The position numbers and the translations under genes were made by a program. A stretch of 64,000 nucleotides of DNA. Origin: Cryptomeria japonica. Its lineage: Eukaryota > Streptophyta > Pinopsida > Cupressales > Cupressaceae. The stretch lies in the NCBI RefSeq assembly GCF_030272615.1, contig NC_081415.1:368388167-368452166 (forward strand). Direction: 5' to 3'. Numbering within the stretch: the first letter of the stretch is position 1; the number at the start of each line of letters is the position of its first letter. Below, in pieces: positions 34,271 through 47,956 of the stretch. The notes under the pieces were generated by a model. The model saw nothing but the letters and a program-made list of their open reading frames with translations, was not told the origin of the DNA and ran no database searches.

Positions 34271-35541
34271 TGAAGATGGTAAAAAACAACAAGGTGAATT
34301 CAGGTGGTTAGTATGCAAACAAAACACTAAAACATATTAAAAACATGGAACATAAATCAAACCACATGAAAACATGAAGACAATGCTTATACCTTGCATA
34401 CTTTTACATTCTCCCTCAGATGGAGCTTGGATGAAGTCGAAGTGCACTTAAATGCCTCCAATGTGATGTTTATTTGCTCCTAGATTGCTTGATGTGGTTG
34501 GCTCTCCAATATTGTGCACAAATGGATGTGATGGATTAAGGATTGAATGATGAAATGGATAAGTGCCAATTTTGTCATGGTAAGGATGCAAGGATTGTTT
34601 CTTGGGCACAAACTAGTAGCATGGATTTGCTAAAATTGGAGATGAGATATGAGGGAATGGAGTCCTCAATTAATATGAAGAGAAGAGGAAAAATGGAGGG
34701 CTAGGATTCACCCAAGATGGAGGGTCAGGATTCCTTGTGAGCCCACACAAGGCCCAAGGGGAGGTGTGGAGACCAAGAGATATGCCTTAAAGGCCTTTCT
34801 TGTCTCCACACTCCTCAAGGTTCATTGGGAAGACTTCCCAATGTGCCTTGGGCAGAACAAGGGATAGGATATTCCTTGAGGGATGGAAATGAAGAATTAA
34901 AAATTCTTCAAAAAGGGATGCTCATGGGGATTGGAGGAATAAAGAGGAATTAAAAATTCCTTGGAAGATGAGATGCTTAGAGGAATGTGAGATATTGAAA
35001 ATCTCACATTCACCTAGAAAAAGAGCATTTAAGGAGAGTAGTTGGATGAAGGGGACAAGGAGTTGACTTTGTGGCTAATCATGATGAGTAGCCACTAGCA
35101 ACTCATTAGGAGAGGGATTAGAAGAAAGATTAGGTGGGATTAGGGTAGATAAGATTTGTAGGAGGATTTGAATAGGAGAGAGAATGAATGGAGAGAATTA
35201 AAAATTAGAAGAATAATGCTAAGTGAGTTTAGGGAGTTTCTAGAAGAATTTATTAGGTTAATAATGGATTAGGAAAAAGGTGATTTGTAGGAATCACTTA
35301 GGTTAACTAATTAATTGAATTTAATTAGTTAAGAGGAGGAATTTGAGGAGTTTTAATATTGAGGATTTTTAGAAGAATAAAAGGGGATTGATTTATTAAA
35401 TAAATCAATCAATAGACTATACTGACAATATTAATTATAATTAATTAATATTCAGGAGGAATTAAAAATTAGCATAATTAATAAATTAATTATGTCAGTA
35501 ACTTTTAAAATAATTAAAATAATTAATTTCAAGTGGCTACA
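34271..35541 (-). mobile_element. Gypsy 5' LTR, intact
   Basis: This 1271 bp sequence starts TGTAGCCACTT at 35541 and ends TCTTCA at 34271 in element orientation. It is uninterrupted and so gives the empty-site reference for both insertions in the 3' LTR. Confidence 0.9.
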
Positions 35542-36190
35542 GCTATAGGAGACCAAATGACCCCTTAGCACATCATACAACCTATAATGACACCAAATGA
35601 TGTCCTAAGGGGTCATAGAACACTATATGGCCTTTTAGGACACCATACGACCCATAACAACACCATATGGAGTCCTAAGGGGTCAAATGGTGTCCTAAGG
35701 GGTTTTTGGAGACCATATGACCCCTTAGGACACCATATGACCCCTAACGACACCATATGGTGTCCTAAGGGGTCATAAGGTGTCCTAGGGGTCATAGGAC
35801 ACCATATGGTGTCATAGGACACCATATGACCCTTAGAATACAATATGACCCCTAATGACATCTAAGGGATCATAGGGCATCCTAAGGGGTCATAGGACAC
35901 TATATGATCCCTTAGCACACCATAAGACCTATAACGACACCAAATAGTGTCCTAAGGGGTCATAGAACACCATATGAACCTTTAAGACACTATATGGTGC
36001 TGTTATGGGTCATATGGTGTCTTGAGGGGTCATATGGCACCCTATGACCCCTTAGGACACCATATGGTGTTTTTATGGGTTGTATGGTGTCTTAAGGGGT
36101 CATATGGTGTCCTAAGGGGTCATAGGACACCATATGACCTCTTAGGAAACAATATGACCTCTAATGACACCTAAGGGGTCATATAGTGGG
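35542..36190. repeat. Palindromic array, right part
   Basis: Units related to GGTCATATGGTGTCCTAAGG and to ACACCATATGACCCCTTAGG alternate in both orientations, many around CATATG. Every unit is close to its own inverted copy, so single strands could fold into hairpins. It continues the array at 7946-8089, split by the gypsy insertion. Confidence 0.85.
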
Positions 36191-36955
36191 CTAATAAAAC
36201 AATATATTATTTAAAGTTATGAATAGAACATCATACAATAGAACATCAGTAGTTTAGTTTTGATATAGCTAAGTTAGACCATTGTCAGCATAAGAGAGAT
36301 TCCAAGTGAACAAACAATGAGGCTTTTCTAAAAAGAAAGTGTAAGAGCTTGACCTAACCCTAAGAGTACTGCCTTTCTAAAGCATATGATGCTATTAAAT
36401 TTGCAAGGTTATAGGATTGATATCGATTGTGACTATATGAATTACACACTTGATTTCTTTTATGGGTATATACCCTTCCAGGCCTTTTGACAAGTGATGA
36501 TCATCATATACTACCACTATCATGCTTACAACAAACTTTAATTTCTTTAGGTGACAAGCGTTGTGTAATAGCATGGGAACTCTCGCATACCCACCACTAT
36601 CATTCTCTGTGACATCATCTGTGTTACTCTCCTCTTTCTCTTCATATAGGTTGTTTTCTTCTAAAAAACATATTGCAGGTAGTCTGACTCATCATTTTTC
36701 TTTATTGACACTATTCTCCACATCTGCTTTGCTCATTAAAAACACATTCAAGAAGAATATTGCTGCAGGTTTCCTTGTTTGTCAAGGTAATGCACTCGTG
36801 GTTGAATTTCAGACCCTTCTTCCTCCTATTCAATATACACACACAAATCCATCAATCAATTTTCTTAGGAGAGCATACATGATAAAAATCAAAGAGAAAG
36901 TTGCATACAAGAAATAAATTCACTTGCTTCTATAGAAGTGCAAACACAGTTGCAC
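36191..36955. other. Unassigned spacer
   Basis: I see no domain on either strand. A 118-codon plus frame at 36561-36917 has no recognisable motif and low-complexity serine-leucine content. Confidence 0.4.
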
Positions 36956-37245
<290 letters not shown>

Positions 37246-37490
37246 AGACAATACACTTATATGTGTATATTATTATATACATATAAATATTATATATTAT
37301 ATATAAAATTTATATATTGTATGTATATATACATATTATATATACAATATCATATTATACACACACCCAAAATTTAAACAAACGTAGTGCATATGCGCTG
37401 TTTATAGTACATAGTGCATACGTGCTTCTTACACCATAAGTACCCTGTAAGCGCTCTTTATACCATAAGTATCTCGTATGCGCTTTTGAC
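37246..37490. repeat. TA-rich stretch and GCGCT / CCATAAGTA words
   Basis: 37255-37370 is nearly pure TA with ATATAC steps. From 37380 to 37490 a word like GTATGCGCTCTTTATACCAT recurs about four times. Confidence 0.6.
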
Positions 37491-37499
37491 TGTTTAGGC

Positions 37500-38880
37500 T
37501 TGGAAATAGGCCTAGATGACAAAGCTATGGTTTGGAAGTTTGATTTCCCTCCATTTCCCTCCTTTTTGACGTGTTTTATTTATCAACTTGATTTATCAGC
37601 TTTGCCATCATCAAGTTTACACTTCATCAAGTGGGTATTTCTAAAATTGCCACCATATTTTCACCCATATTCTGAGCTTTCTAACCATCAAATTTAATAA
37701 TAACAATAACATATTATTATTGAATTTCTTTTACTAGTGTCTCCATAGTTCTCACAGACATAGGTGCACCATTTTTTTTAATAACTTTTGATATACTTAT
37801 CCAAATTTAAAAAACCTTATATATTATTGTAGTGCACTTGATTATTTACAATTTAAAAAAAAAATGTATTTTCAATTTGTTTAGTGCAACTTATGCTTCG
37901 CGCACGAACATGTACCTAATTTTTAGGATGTGTTCGATTGGCAAAATCATAAAAAAAAAAACTCAACAAAAAATTACAAAAAAATACACATCTTCTAGTT
38001 CTCACTCTTAACTATATTTCTGCCAAAGGATTTATCAAAATACAAAATCTAACTATGACTTTTTTGATGCGCACGTCAGACACTATGTTATGTTTTTTAG
38101 AAAAAATCAGGGTTTGTTTTTCGTGTGTGAAGGATTTGACCCCCTTAATCTTATCCAATTTTGGAAACTTTTAGTAGTTTGGAAACTAGATTAAGAGTAC
38201 TACAATATTTGTTCTTTGATTATCTTGATATCTTGAGTGGATGACTTTCAAATTTTGCCTCCAAATTCAGGTTCACCTGATTTTAGAAAAAAAGTGTCCA
38301 CTTATACTCCCCTTTTTGACCACCATGTTTGTGCACTTACCCACATTGAAAGTTTAATTTTTTGTAATAGAATGAGACCTTCCTCACCATTATCAGTTTG
38401 TGATTTAGTGAGGCATATTTTGTTAGGGGCATTAGCAAACTTAACGTTAGAACTCATTGCATTCATTAGACTTTCAAAGTGTAACATGCTCTCCTTGTTC
38501 TTGAATTTTTTTTCTAAAATTACTGGTATGCTACCTCCTTTAATATTCTAGTTTTAAACTTATCATCCAAGGTAGTTTGGATGCCTGCTACATTTTCATC
38601 TTTGGTCTTCTTTCTTTTTGGTGGCCTAACTTGAGGTCGGTTTGATGAATAGAATTTTTTTGTCAAAATCAAATTGATCACTTTCCACTTTGTCATGATC
38701 TTCTAGGTCTTCAGATTTAGATTGATCATTGGTAAGAAATTTGGGGCTTTCTATCATGATCTCATTTGCAAGTTATTCTATTGTCTTCTACTACCTTGAG
38801 GAGAATCTCCCCAACCATATTATCAAAATTCCTCCCCACTATTTTTTTTGGATTTATGAAGGAATACAATGCAAAGATTA
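37500..38880. other. Unassigned spacer
   Basis: The stretch is AT-rich with poly-A runs near 37855 and 37953. A 104-codon plus frame at 38237-38551 has no recognisable domain. Nothing here can be supported as a gene. Confidence 0.4.
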
Positions 38881-38889
38881 CTTTAGTGG

Positions 38890-39365
38890 TGAATATTCGC
38901 CAATGGTGAATTTTTCACATCGGCGACCTAGGAAATGGTGACTATTTTGTACCGAATGGGGGTGGCCATGCTACCAGAACATTAATAATTTCCATCAAAT
39001 TCACGGCCCGATCACCATATGTTTTATGTAATTAAATGTTTCTATGCGAGGATTTCGCCAATACAATATACGATGGACACACTGTAAATTTAATTTTTTC
39101 GCCTACACTCTCCGAGGTTGCCTTAATAGATGACCATAATTCGCCTATAGGCATGTGAAGATTTGTTAGCCAGGAGGACCCAATTCGCTCGACATTTTAC
39201 CAACATGTGTCTCCATTCACCCCAACTTTCACCAACTATATTGTATTTGCCAATTATTTGGATGACCTATAATCGCCTCGAAAATTACATGAGTTGTGTT
39301 ATAGTTATGTGGGATTCGCCAAATATTTGTATACCATATAAAATTCCCATGGAATTCACCATATA
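38890..39365. repeat. TTCGCC-studded tract upstream of hAT gene
   Basis: ATTCGCC or close variants recur about every 30-60 bp (38898, 38920 inverted, 39053, 39098, 39140, 39181, 39222, 39267, 39316, 39357). hAT elements often carry many short subterminal motifs bound by their transposase, and this tract sits where such motifs would be. Confidence 0.55.
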
Positions 39366-39373
39366 AGGATTGG

Positions 39374-39381
39374 TATAAATA
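39374..39381 (+). promoter_or_regulatory. TATA box of hAT gene
   Basis: TATAAATA lies about 125 bp before a well-formed splice donor and about 370 bp before the hAT ATG. Confidence 0.4.
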
Positions 39382-39499
39382 CACGCAAAGATTAGATCTA
39401 TCTCAACATAATCTGGTGGGTTCTAGGCATTGAATTCTGATCAATAGCAAAGTTTCAGACCAAGGAAAATCATTGTTGTTGACTGCTAGTGACCTTAAG

Positions 39500-39725
39500 G
39501 TGAGCGATCATATTTTTGAAGTGTTATAATATTACTCTTAGTTTATCTATATTTGTTTTCATTGTTGAGTTCATTTTTATTCAGTGGCGACCCATCAGTG
39601 GCAAGTGATCAATGGGGACATTCAGACCTCAGACATCTAGATTGTAGGTTTTAAGGCCAATGAAACATATATTATACTTTATAGTCTATTATTGCTTCTT
39701 CAACAAATTGATATTTTTTTGGCAG
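39500..39725 (+). other. Putative 5' UTR intron of hAT gene
   Basis: The donor AAG/GTGAGC at 39500 and the acceptor TTTTTTTGGCAG ending at 39725 bracket a 226 bp AT-rich stretch. The hAT ATG lies 18 bp after the acceptor. Confidence 0.4.
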
Positions 39726-40385
39726 CCTTTATTTCGTTGGATATGTCAAACAAGAAGAAGGGTAGCAAACCTGAATGTCAAGAAGGCCATGAGAGGCCAA
39801 CAAAAAGCAAAATGTTGTCTTCATACTTTGGCTTTGGAAAAGATTGTGGTGAAAATCAGGAAGGTACATCATCACAAGTACAAGTACAAAATTCGCAACC
39901 TACACCGCATGTTGAAGACGACGATGAACCTGATATCTCAGATCAAGATGATATTCAAGAAGATTATCTGGTAGATTCCCAAGTTATCCAGAATGATATA
40001 ATTGACTTGGGTGATAATGCCATTGATGATAATGCACGGAAGGGGAAAAGAAAAGCCAGATCAAAAAAGGCTGAACCACAATAAAAAAAGGACCGAGAGT
40101 GGTATATGTCAATGAGGAATTTTCAAATTAATTGGGAATCAAAGTATCCATTCATTGAACCAGTGGAGAATCCAATTGAAGGTGAGCCTCCAATAGAATG
40201 CAGGTGTAAGATTTGCACTTGGAAACATAACAAGGAAATTAGGTTGCAGCTAAAATTTGACACCATGGAAAAGCATATGGGTAAAGTTTATGAAAAACAA
40301 ATGATAGACGGAGTTGAAAAATTAGTGATAAGATGGAAAACAAAGGAGGAATGTAAGCATGTGAGGAATGCCAAAGAGTATTATT

Positions 40386-41813
40386 TGATAGTTCTGATAC
40401 TTAATATTAAGTATAGATGCCAAGCTAATAAGATGAGAGGGGGGGTGAATCATACAAACTTAATCTTCCATAAAAACATCAGATTCAACCTCGGTAACAT
40501 ATACTTCAATGATATAACCAAAACTATTAAACATGCAAACTCAAAAGCATATAAACATCATAAACCTCATAACACCAAATTTAACGTGGAACCCCAAATA
40601 GGGAAAAACCACTGTGGGATTTCGGACCCACTAAGAAATATACTCTTCTAGAGTATGCTCGGTTAAAAGCAAATCCTGTTAAAGATTACAAACACATTGC
40701 TAGATGTGACCCGGTTAAGGGATTTCCCTCAGATCTGTTAGGATCTTCACCTTGTTAGAAGTGACCTTGTTAAAGGATTTCAAACACTCAATCAGAATGT
40801 CACCTTGCTAGAGGGTTTTACAAATAAGACTGTTAAGTCCACTCAGTTAAGAGATTTTCTGTCACTTCACAAAATAACAGTAATAAAAATCTATCTGCAA
40901 CTTCACATCTAAAATGCTAAAGCAAATTCTTATTTGCTCAATACAATCTAGACATAGAACTAATCTTGTCCATCTGCTGGGCTCTATACTTTGTTATACA
41001 TTGTTTATCAACAGTTCCCTATTTATAAATAATTGCCATCCGCTTAATCTCCTTGATCACATTTCCCATGATCAATCATAGCCATCAGATCTTCAAACTT
41101 TGTCTAGGTTCAATGTATCCTTTGATCTGAAAATGTTCTACCCCGCCTTGGAACTTGCATACATTTCTTGGAACTTGAGCTAGGGTATGCAGTTCAATCT
41201 GCGCTGTAGATCTTCATGCCGATTTTCCTTTGCCATAGATTCTTTAACAAACTTCATTCACGACATACCAATCATTTAATCATAGCTAGCTCATCAGCTT
41301 CCTTCTTTAATTAATGCTTTTAATCATTTGATGCATTCTGCTACAGCTCGGTTACAACTCGGTAAATACTAAACTTTACTTGGTAGACACTCTATCTTCA
41401 TTACCCGATAGCGATAACCTTAGGGTTTACCGACTAGGTTCTTTACTCCGTAACATAGTATAGTATTAACCTTACAATAAATAACATATGTATGATATCA
41501 AAACAATCTAAACATCATGATCTCATCATTGTCTAACTCGGTAATAGTTGCCCATTGAATAACTTATTCATCCCCTTATTCATCATATTCTTTCTGTGTC
41601 TTTTACCGACATCTTTATACTCATCAAATCATACTTCTCAAGATATGGCAACATCATACTAAATTAGAAAATCAATTTCTTGACATCAATGACAAAATAA
41701 TAATATTAAGACAGTAAACATCCTTAATTAGTTATATTCATAATCATCAACAACCTTCTCAATATCCTTATTGAAATGCCAACAATCTCCCATTGTCTTT
41801 TATAATGCCAACA
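40386..41813 (-). repeat. Copia element 2 3' LTR
   Basis: This 1428 bp LTR starts TGTTGGCATTATA in element orientation and ends near CAGAACTATCA. It carries about 60 bp less than its partner. Confidence 0.9.
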
Positions 41814-41825
41814 ATCTCCCCCTTT
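41814..41825 (-). promoter_or_regulatory. Copia element 2 polypurine tract
   Basis: The minus strand reads AAAGGGGGAGAT immediately before TGTTGGCATT. Confidence 0.85.
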
Positions 41826-42223
41826 GGCATTGATGGCAAAACTAATTTAATTGACCTAATTGATTCTGATTGCTGTGAGATTCTGAAATGCTGAAATGCT
41901 CTCCCCCTGTCATCAGAATTCTCCCCCATACATTATACTTCTCCTCTTTTCTCAATCTTTCTTTCTTCAGTCTTCTCCAGTCTTCTCCCCCTTTGACAAC
42001 AATGCCAAAAAGTAAAGAACTAAAACATAATTTCTTCCTGTATGAAGTGATTTCCTATTGTGATGTATCAACTTAGTCTTGGTCAGAGCATTTTGTCTTC
42101 AATTCCTATTTCCTATATTGTTTCCTGTACACCTTTAGAAAACCTCCTAAAGTGTGTAAATCAACATCAACTCCTAAAAGATATTCTGTAGAGTCATCGA
42201 ATTGATGCTTTCACCGAACTCGG

Positions 42224-45200
42224 TCAGTGAATGGAAGATAGGGGTAGGACCCCTAACTTACTTCTGAGATACTCAAAAGTGTCCCTCGGCAGTGGCTTGG
42301 TGAAGATATCTGTTATTTGTTCCTTTGTGCTAACATACTCCAACACCACTTTCTTCTCTTGAGCTTCTTCTCTAAGATAATGATATTTGATAGAGATATG
42401 TTTCGTCTTAGAGTGCATAATAGGATTCTTTGAAATGTTAATGGCACTAGTATTGTCACAAAATATAGTTACTGGCTCGGTAACTTTCTCATTTATACCA
42501 TCCAATAGTTGTTTGATCCATGCTATGTTGGTACAATTTAATGTTGCAGCAACATATTCAACTTCTGCTGTTGACTGTGAAACACATCCTTGTTTCTTGC
42601 TAAGCCAACTCACTAGTCTTTCTCCTAAAAAGAAAGCTCCTCCACTTGTGCTTTTCCTGTCATTAATTTTGTCCGCCCAATCAGAATCTGTATAAACTTT
42701 TAAATCAAAATCATTTCTTTTCTAATACACTAAGCCATAATCCTTAGTGCCTTTCAAGTATCTAAAAATTCTTTTGATTGTTGTCATGTGTGTTTCCTTG
42801 GGATCTGCAGAGAATCTTGCAACTATACCTACTGCATGTGCTATATCTGGCTTGCTGTGAACAACATATTGTAGATTTCCAATCATGGATCGGTAAAGTG
42901 TCTCATCAGCAGATGAAGATTCATCATTCTTTGATAGTTTACAGTTGGTAGTCATAAGAGTACTTACTGGTTTTGAATCCTCCATTCCAAATTTCTTCAA
43001 GATTTCCTTTATGTACTTGGATTGAGTAATGAAAATATCATTTTTCATTTGTAGTATTTGTAAACCTATAAAATACTTTATCTCACCGATTAATGACATC
43101 TCAAATTCTTTGCTCATTTCATTTCCAAAGTTCTTGCATAAAGAGTCATTTCCACAAAATATAATATCATCAACAAATATGGCTGAGATCAGTATTCCAT
43201 TTTCATCATTCTTCATGTACATATTGTTGTTCTCACTTGTCCTTATAAAACCAATCTTGATTAAATAAGAGTGCAATCTTTCATACCATGCTCTAGGTAC
43301 TTGTTTCAGACCATATAAAGCTTTATTCAATTTACATACCTGATCTTTATTATTGTCTTCAACAAATCCTTCAGGTTGTTCAATAAAAACTTCTTCTTCT
43401 AATATACCCATTAGAAATGCAGATTTGACATCCATTTGATATACCTTGAAATTTTTGTAAGCATCGTATGCCAACAATGTTCTTACTCCTTCTAGTCTAG
43501 CCACAGGTGCAAAAGTTTCACCATAATCAATTCCTTCTTCTTGGTCATAACCTTTGCAAACTAGTCTTGCTTTATTTCGAATGACCTCTCCTTTTTCATT
43601 CAACTTGTGTCTGAAAATCCACTTTGTACCGATTACATTTTTGTCCTTCGGTCTTGGGACCAGTGTCCATGTGTCATTCTTCTTGATTTGATCAATCTCT
43701 TTTGTCATAGCATTTATCCAATCTTCACTATTAAATGCCTATTTCACTATTCTCGGCTCAAATTCAGATATTAGACATGTTTTCTGTCTCAGTTTGTTCC
43801 TTGTCATAACTGGATCATCCTTATCTCCTATAATTTGACTTGGTGCATGATGTCTTCTGACATATTTGGCTAATACAGGCTCGGTAGGCTCTGTATGATC
43901 TTCTTCATCACTCGGTAACTGGATATTCTCTTCATTTTCTTCAATAGTTTTCTTGGTAAGACTTGTTGGTTGAACATAGACAAATTCATCATAGTCTTCT
44001 GGTTCCTTGGAATTTCCTTCATCATTTCTTTCTGCAAATTCATCAATTTTCACATTTGCACTTTCTACTATTTTGTTAGATGATTTGATCATACATTTAA
44101 ATGCTTTGCTTCTAGAAGAATAACCAAGAAATGTTCCTTCTTCACTTTTCTAATCAAACTTGCCATTTCTATCATCCTTGTGTACATAGCATCTTCTTCC
44201 AAAGATGTTAAAATAACTTACATTAGGTTTCTTGTCATACCAGATTTCATATGGTGTCTTCAAAGTTCCTTTCTTTAGTTGTACTCGGTTCAGGGTGTAA
44301 ACTACCATGCTTATTGCTTCTCTCCAAAATGTTTGTGGCACTTTCTTTTCAATCATTAGGGTTTTGGCACAATCCACAATAGATCTGTTTCTTCTCTCAG
44401 CTATTCCATTTTGCTGTGGAGTTCTTGGTGCAGAGTCTTGTCTTTTAATACCATGGTCATTGCAGAATAAGTTGAACTCATCAGATGTGAACTCTCCTCC
44501 TCTAACTGATCTAAGACATTCAGTTGTCTTCCTGTTTCATTTTAAACTCTTGCCTTGTACCATTTAAACATTTGAAAAGCTTTTGATTTTTCTTTTAAAA
44601 ACATAGCTGACATCATCCTCGAGTAATAATCCACAAATAATATGAAATATATATCACCATAATAACTTTGAACTTTCATAGGACCACAAAGATCGGTGTG
44701 CACAAGATCTAAAATTCCCTTAGAAGTGTAAGACTTACTTGTAAAGATTGATCTTGTCATCTTACCCATCTGGCATCCTCGACACATAGCATTCTCAGGT
44801 TTTTCCAAACTCGGTAGACCTCTTACTTGGTGCTTCTTACTTATTTTGATCAGATTATCAAAATTTACATGACAACCTTTTATGCCATAACCAGGTATCA
44901 TCTATCTTTGCATACAAACATTTATTTCGAGTTGAGTCAAGGTGAAATGTGTTACCTTTTGTTTGTGTCCCGGTAGCAGCTAACTTTCCATTCTTGTCAT
45001 GAACTTTGACAATTCCTTTCTGAAACTCTATTCGGTATCCTGTATTGTTTAGTTGTGCTACACTCAACAAATTGTATTTCAAACCTTCAACCCAATAAAC
45101 ATCATTGCATCTTGCATTGTCAAGAAGTGTTATAGATCCTTTACCTTTTATTGGACATGGTGCATCATTACCAAATCTTACTAGCCTCCATCATAATCTT

Positions 45201-46404
45201 CTAACATAACAAACTTGTGTTTATCACCAGTCATGTGATGTGAGAATCCACTATCTATGATCCAAGAATCATTAGTATTTATGTGAGATATTAGGGATTT
45301 TTCTTCATACCTTTCTTCATCTGATCCATCTTTGATAGCCACATAAACTACTTCCTCTGTATCAGTTTCATCTGATTTATCATCATTGGATTCCTCATCA
45401 GCTATTAAGCATGTCTTTCTATCTCTTCTTCTGAAGTCTCGGTATCCTCTGTAATGATTGTCTTTCTGTCTATTATCTTGATAATCTCTCTTTTTAGTAG
45501 AATCTTTGTTAGGACAGTTAGAAGCCATGTGTCATATCTTATCACAATTGAAACATTTCAAAGGTAGTTTTCCTTTATACTTACCTTTGCCTCTTGGTAA
45601 CCTTTTGGCTAATAGTGCTTCAAACTCTTCTTGCTTTCTGATTTCCTCATACAGTTTGTGTACTTCCTCCTTGTTCTTACGAAATCTTTCACTTGCTCCA
45701 CTGTGATCTCCTTCAGAGTGCTTATACTTTCTTTCATTGTAATTATTAGATTCATCAAGACGAAAAGAACTAAATGCAGATTCAACTTTATTTACCGAAG
45801 ACCCATTGTTATCAAAATTACTTAACTCAAATGCATGTAGCTTACCAATACTAGCATCTAAAGAAACTAGCATATTGGGTACAAACCTTAATTCATTGAT
45901 TGCAGAGACTCTAATTGCATAAGTTGGTAGAAGGGTTCTTAACAACTTACTTGTTATATCCTTTTCTTCAATGGTTCCACCTGCTCCTTTGATTTGATTG
46001 ATAATCTCCTTTAGTCTTGTACTGTACTAAGTTATGTTCTCACCTTCATTCATCCTCATAGATTCAAGTTGCCCTCTTAGACTATCTACTTTTTCTCTTT
46101 GAACATGTTCATCACCGCCATATACAAATATGAGCTTGTCCCACATTGCCTTCGCATCATTGCAACCTTCTAGATCATTAAACTCTGAGTCGGTCAATGC
46201 AGATGTTATTTCAATCATTGCTTGGATATGTTCTTGCTTTGCCTTTATCTTTTCCATTGTCAACAGATAGGTGCTCGGTGTAATGAAATCATTCTCCAGA
46301 TAATATACAACATATTCTCCAACTCCTGATAGGTGCAACTTCATCCTTTTCTGCCATGTAGAGAAACTTGACTTGTTCAGCTTTGGTGCATCCCTCTTAT
46401 ACAT
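42224..46404 (-). pseudogene. Copia element 2 gag-pol, decayed
   Basis: The start MYKRDAPKLNKSSFSTW at 46404 opens a copia Gag with WDKLIFVYGGDE. A zinc knuckle CFNCDKI-stop-HMASNCP carries a TGA inside it. Next come protease SWIIDSGFSHHMTG, GAG-pre-integrase and integrase (DLVHTDLCGPMKVQSYYG), RT ([14 protein letters not shown] and [11 protein letters not shown]) and RNase H (STAEVEYVAATLN, KTKHISIKYHYLRE), ending at 42224. Stops and frame changes near 45530, 45130, 44900, 44540 and 44140 break it. Long LTRs and the internal motifs put it in a different family from copia element 1. Confidence 0.88.
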
Positions 46405-46454
46405 CTTTGGATCTTTGCCTCAAGTACCTTTAAACTTTTCTTCCGGAGTCCAAA

Positions 46455-46466
46455 GCTTTGATACCA
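46455..46466 (-). promoter_or_regulatory. Copia element 2 primer binding site
   Basis: The minus strand reads TGGTATCAAAGC two bases inside the 5' LTR, matching initiator Met tRNA with one difference from the usual TGGTATCAGAGC. Confidence 0.85.
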
Positions 46467-46468
46467 AT

Positions 46469-47956
46469 TTATAGTTCTGATACTTAATGTTAAGTACACA
46501 TGCCAAGCTAATAAGATGAGAGGGGGGGGGGTGAATCATACAAACTTAATCTTCCATAAAAACATCAGATTCAACCTCGGTAACATATACTTCAGTGATA
46601 TAACCAAAACTGTTAAACATGCAAACTCAAAAGCATATTAACATCATAAACCTCATAACACCATATTTAACGTGGAAACCCAAATAGGTAAAAAACACTG
46701 TGGGATTTCGGACCCACTAAGAAATATACTCTTCTAGAGTATGCTCGATTAAAAGCAAATCCTGTTAAAGATTACAAACACATTGCTAGATGTGACCCGT
46801 TTAAGGGATTTCCCTCAGATCTGTTAGGATCTTCACCTTGTTAGAAGTGACCTTGTTAAAGGATTTCAAACACTCAATCAGATTGTCACCTTGCTAGAGG
46901 GTTTTACAAATAAGACTGTTAAGTCCACTCGATTAAGAGATTTTCTGTCACTTCAAAAAATAACAGTAATAAAAATCTATCTGCAACTTCACATCTAAAA
47001 TGCTAAAGCAGATTCTTATTTTCTCAATACAATCTAGACATAGAACTAATCTTGTCCATCTGCTAGGCTCTATACTCTATTAGACAAACAGTTCTTCAAG
47101 CTTCTGTGCTCGGTAATTACTATGTAGCATCCCTGTGCATACATTGTTTATCAACAGTTCCCTATTTATGAACAATTGCCAACCGCTTAATCTCCTTGAT
47201 CACATTTCCCTTGATCAATCATAGCCATCAGATCTTCAAACTTTGTCTAGGTTCAATGTATCCTTCGATCTGAAAATGTTTTACCCCACCTTGGAACTTG
47301 CATACATTTCTTGGAACTTGTGCTAGGGTATGCGGTTCAATCTACGCTATAGATCTTCATGCCGATTTTCCTTTGCCATAGATTCTTTAACAAACTTCAT
47401 TCATGACATACCAATCATTTAATCATAGCCAACTCGTTAGCTTCCTTTATTAAATAATGCTTTTAATCATTTGATGCATTTTGTTACAGCTCGGTTACAA
47501 CTCGGTAAATACTAAACTTTACTCGGTAGACACTCTGTCTTCATTAACCGATAGCGATAACCTTAGGGTTTACCGACTAGGTTCTTTGCTCGGTAACATA
47601 GTATAGTATTAACCTTACAATAAATAACATATGTATGATATCAAAGCAATCTAAACATCATGATCTCATCATTGTCTAACTTGGTAATAGTTGCCCATTG
47701 AATAACTTATTCATCCCCTTATTCATCATATTCTTTCTGTGTCTTTTACCGACATCTTTATACTCATCAAATCATACTTCTCAAGATATGGCAACATCAT
47801 ACTGAATTAGAAAATCAATTTCTTGACATCAATGACAAAATAATAATATTAAGACAGTAAACATCCTTAATCAGTTATATTCATAATCATCAACAACCTT
47901 CTCAATATCCTTATTGAAATGCCAACAATCTCCCATTGTCTGTTATAATGCCAACA
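46469..47956 (-). repeat. Copia element 2 5' LTR
   Basis: This 1488 bp LTR is the longer partner of 40386-41813. It contains RCCGAC words, for example in TTTACCGACTAGG and TTTTACCGACATC. Confidence 0.9.

Larger units (their letters stand above)
8090..35541 (-). mobile_element. Tat-type Ty3/gypsy element, full length with nested insertions
   Basis: On the minus strand the element runs from the 5' LTR (34271-35541) through a primer binding site, a 2.7 kb leader, gag-pol, an antisense PMD gene and a polypurine tract to a 3' LTR. The 3' LTR survives as three pieces (8090-8580, 13404-13853, 19210-19551) that add up to about the same length as the 5' LTR. Flanks on both sides are the same palindromic array, which reads through if the element is removed. 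The expected 5 bp duplication is GTCAT on the left and a diverged GCTAT on the right. Two RNase H-like domains and an LTR starting TGTAGMCACTT fit the Tat/Ogre clade. It is not autonomous now, because gag-pol is broken in many places. Confidence 0.8.
40386..47956 (-). mobile_element. Copia element 2, full length, inserted in the hAT gene
   Basis: The 1.4-1.5 kb LTRs are at 40386-41813 and 46469-47956. The target duplication TTATT is at 40381-40385 and 47957-47961. Removing the element and one TTATT keeps the hAT frame open across the junction. The left LTR lacks about 60 bp present in the right one (around 47078-47140). The right LTR terminal TG has become TT at 46469. A tRNA-Met primer binding site and a polypurine tract are present. 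The coding region is broken, so it is older than copia element 1. Confidence 0.92.

Noticed and set aside
35542-36190. CRISPR-like array
   Set aside because: Repeat units are inverted as well as direct, spacers are not unique, and the context is a plant nuclear genome.
38237-38551. 104-codon plus-strand frame
   Set aside because: No recognisable domain, no homologous feature in the window, and AT-rich surroundings; I could not support it.
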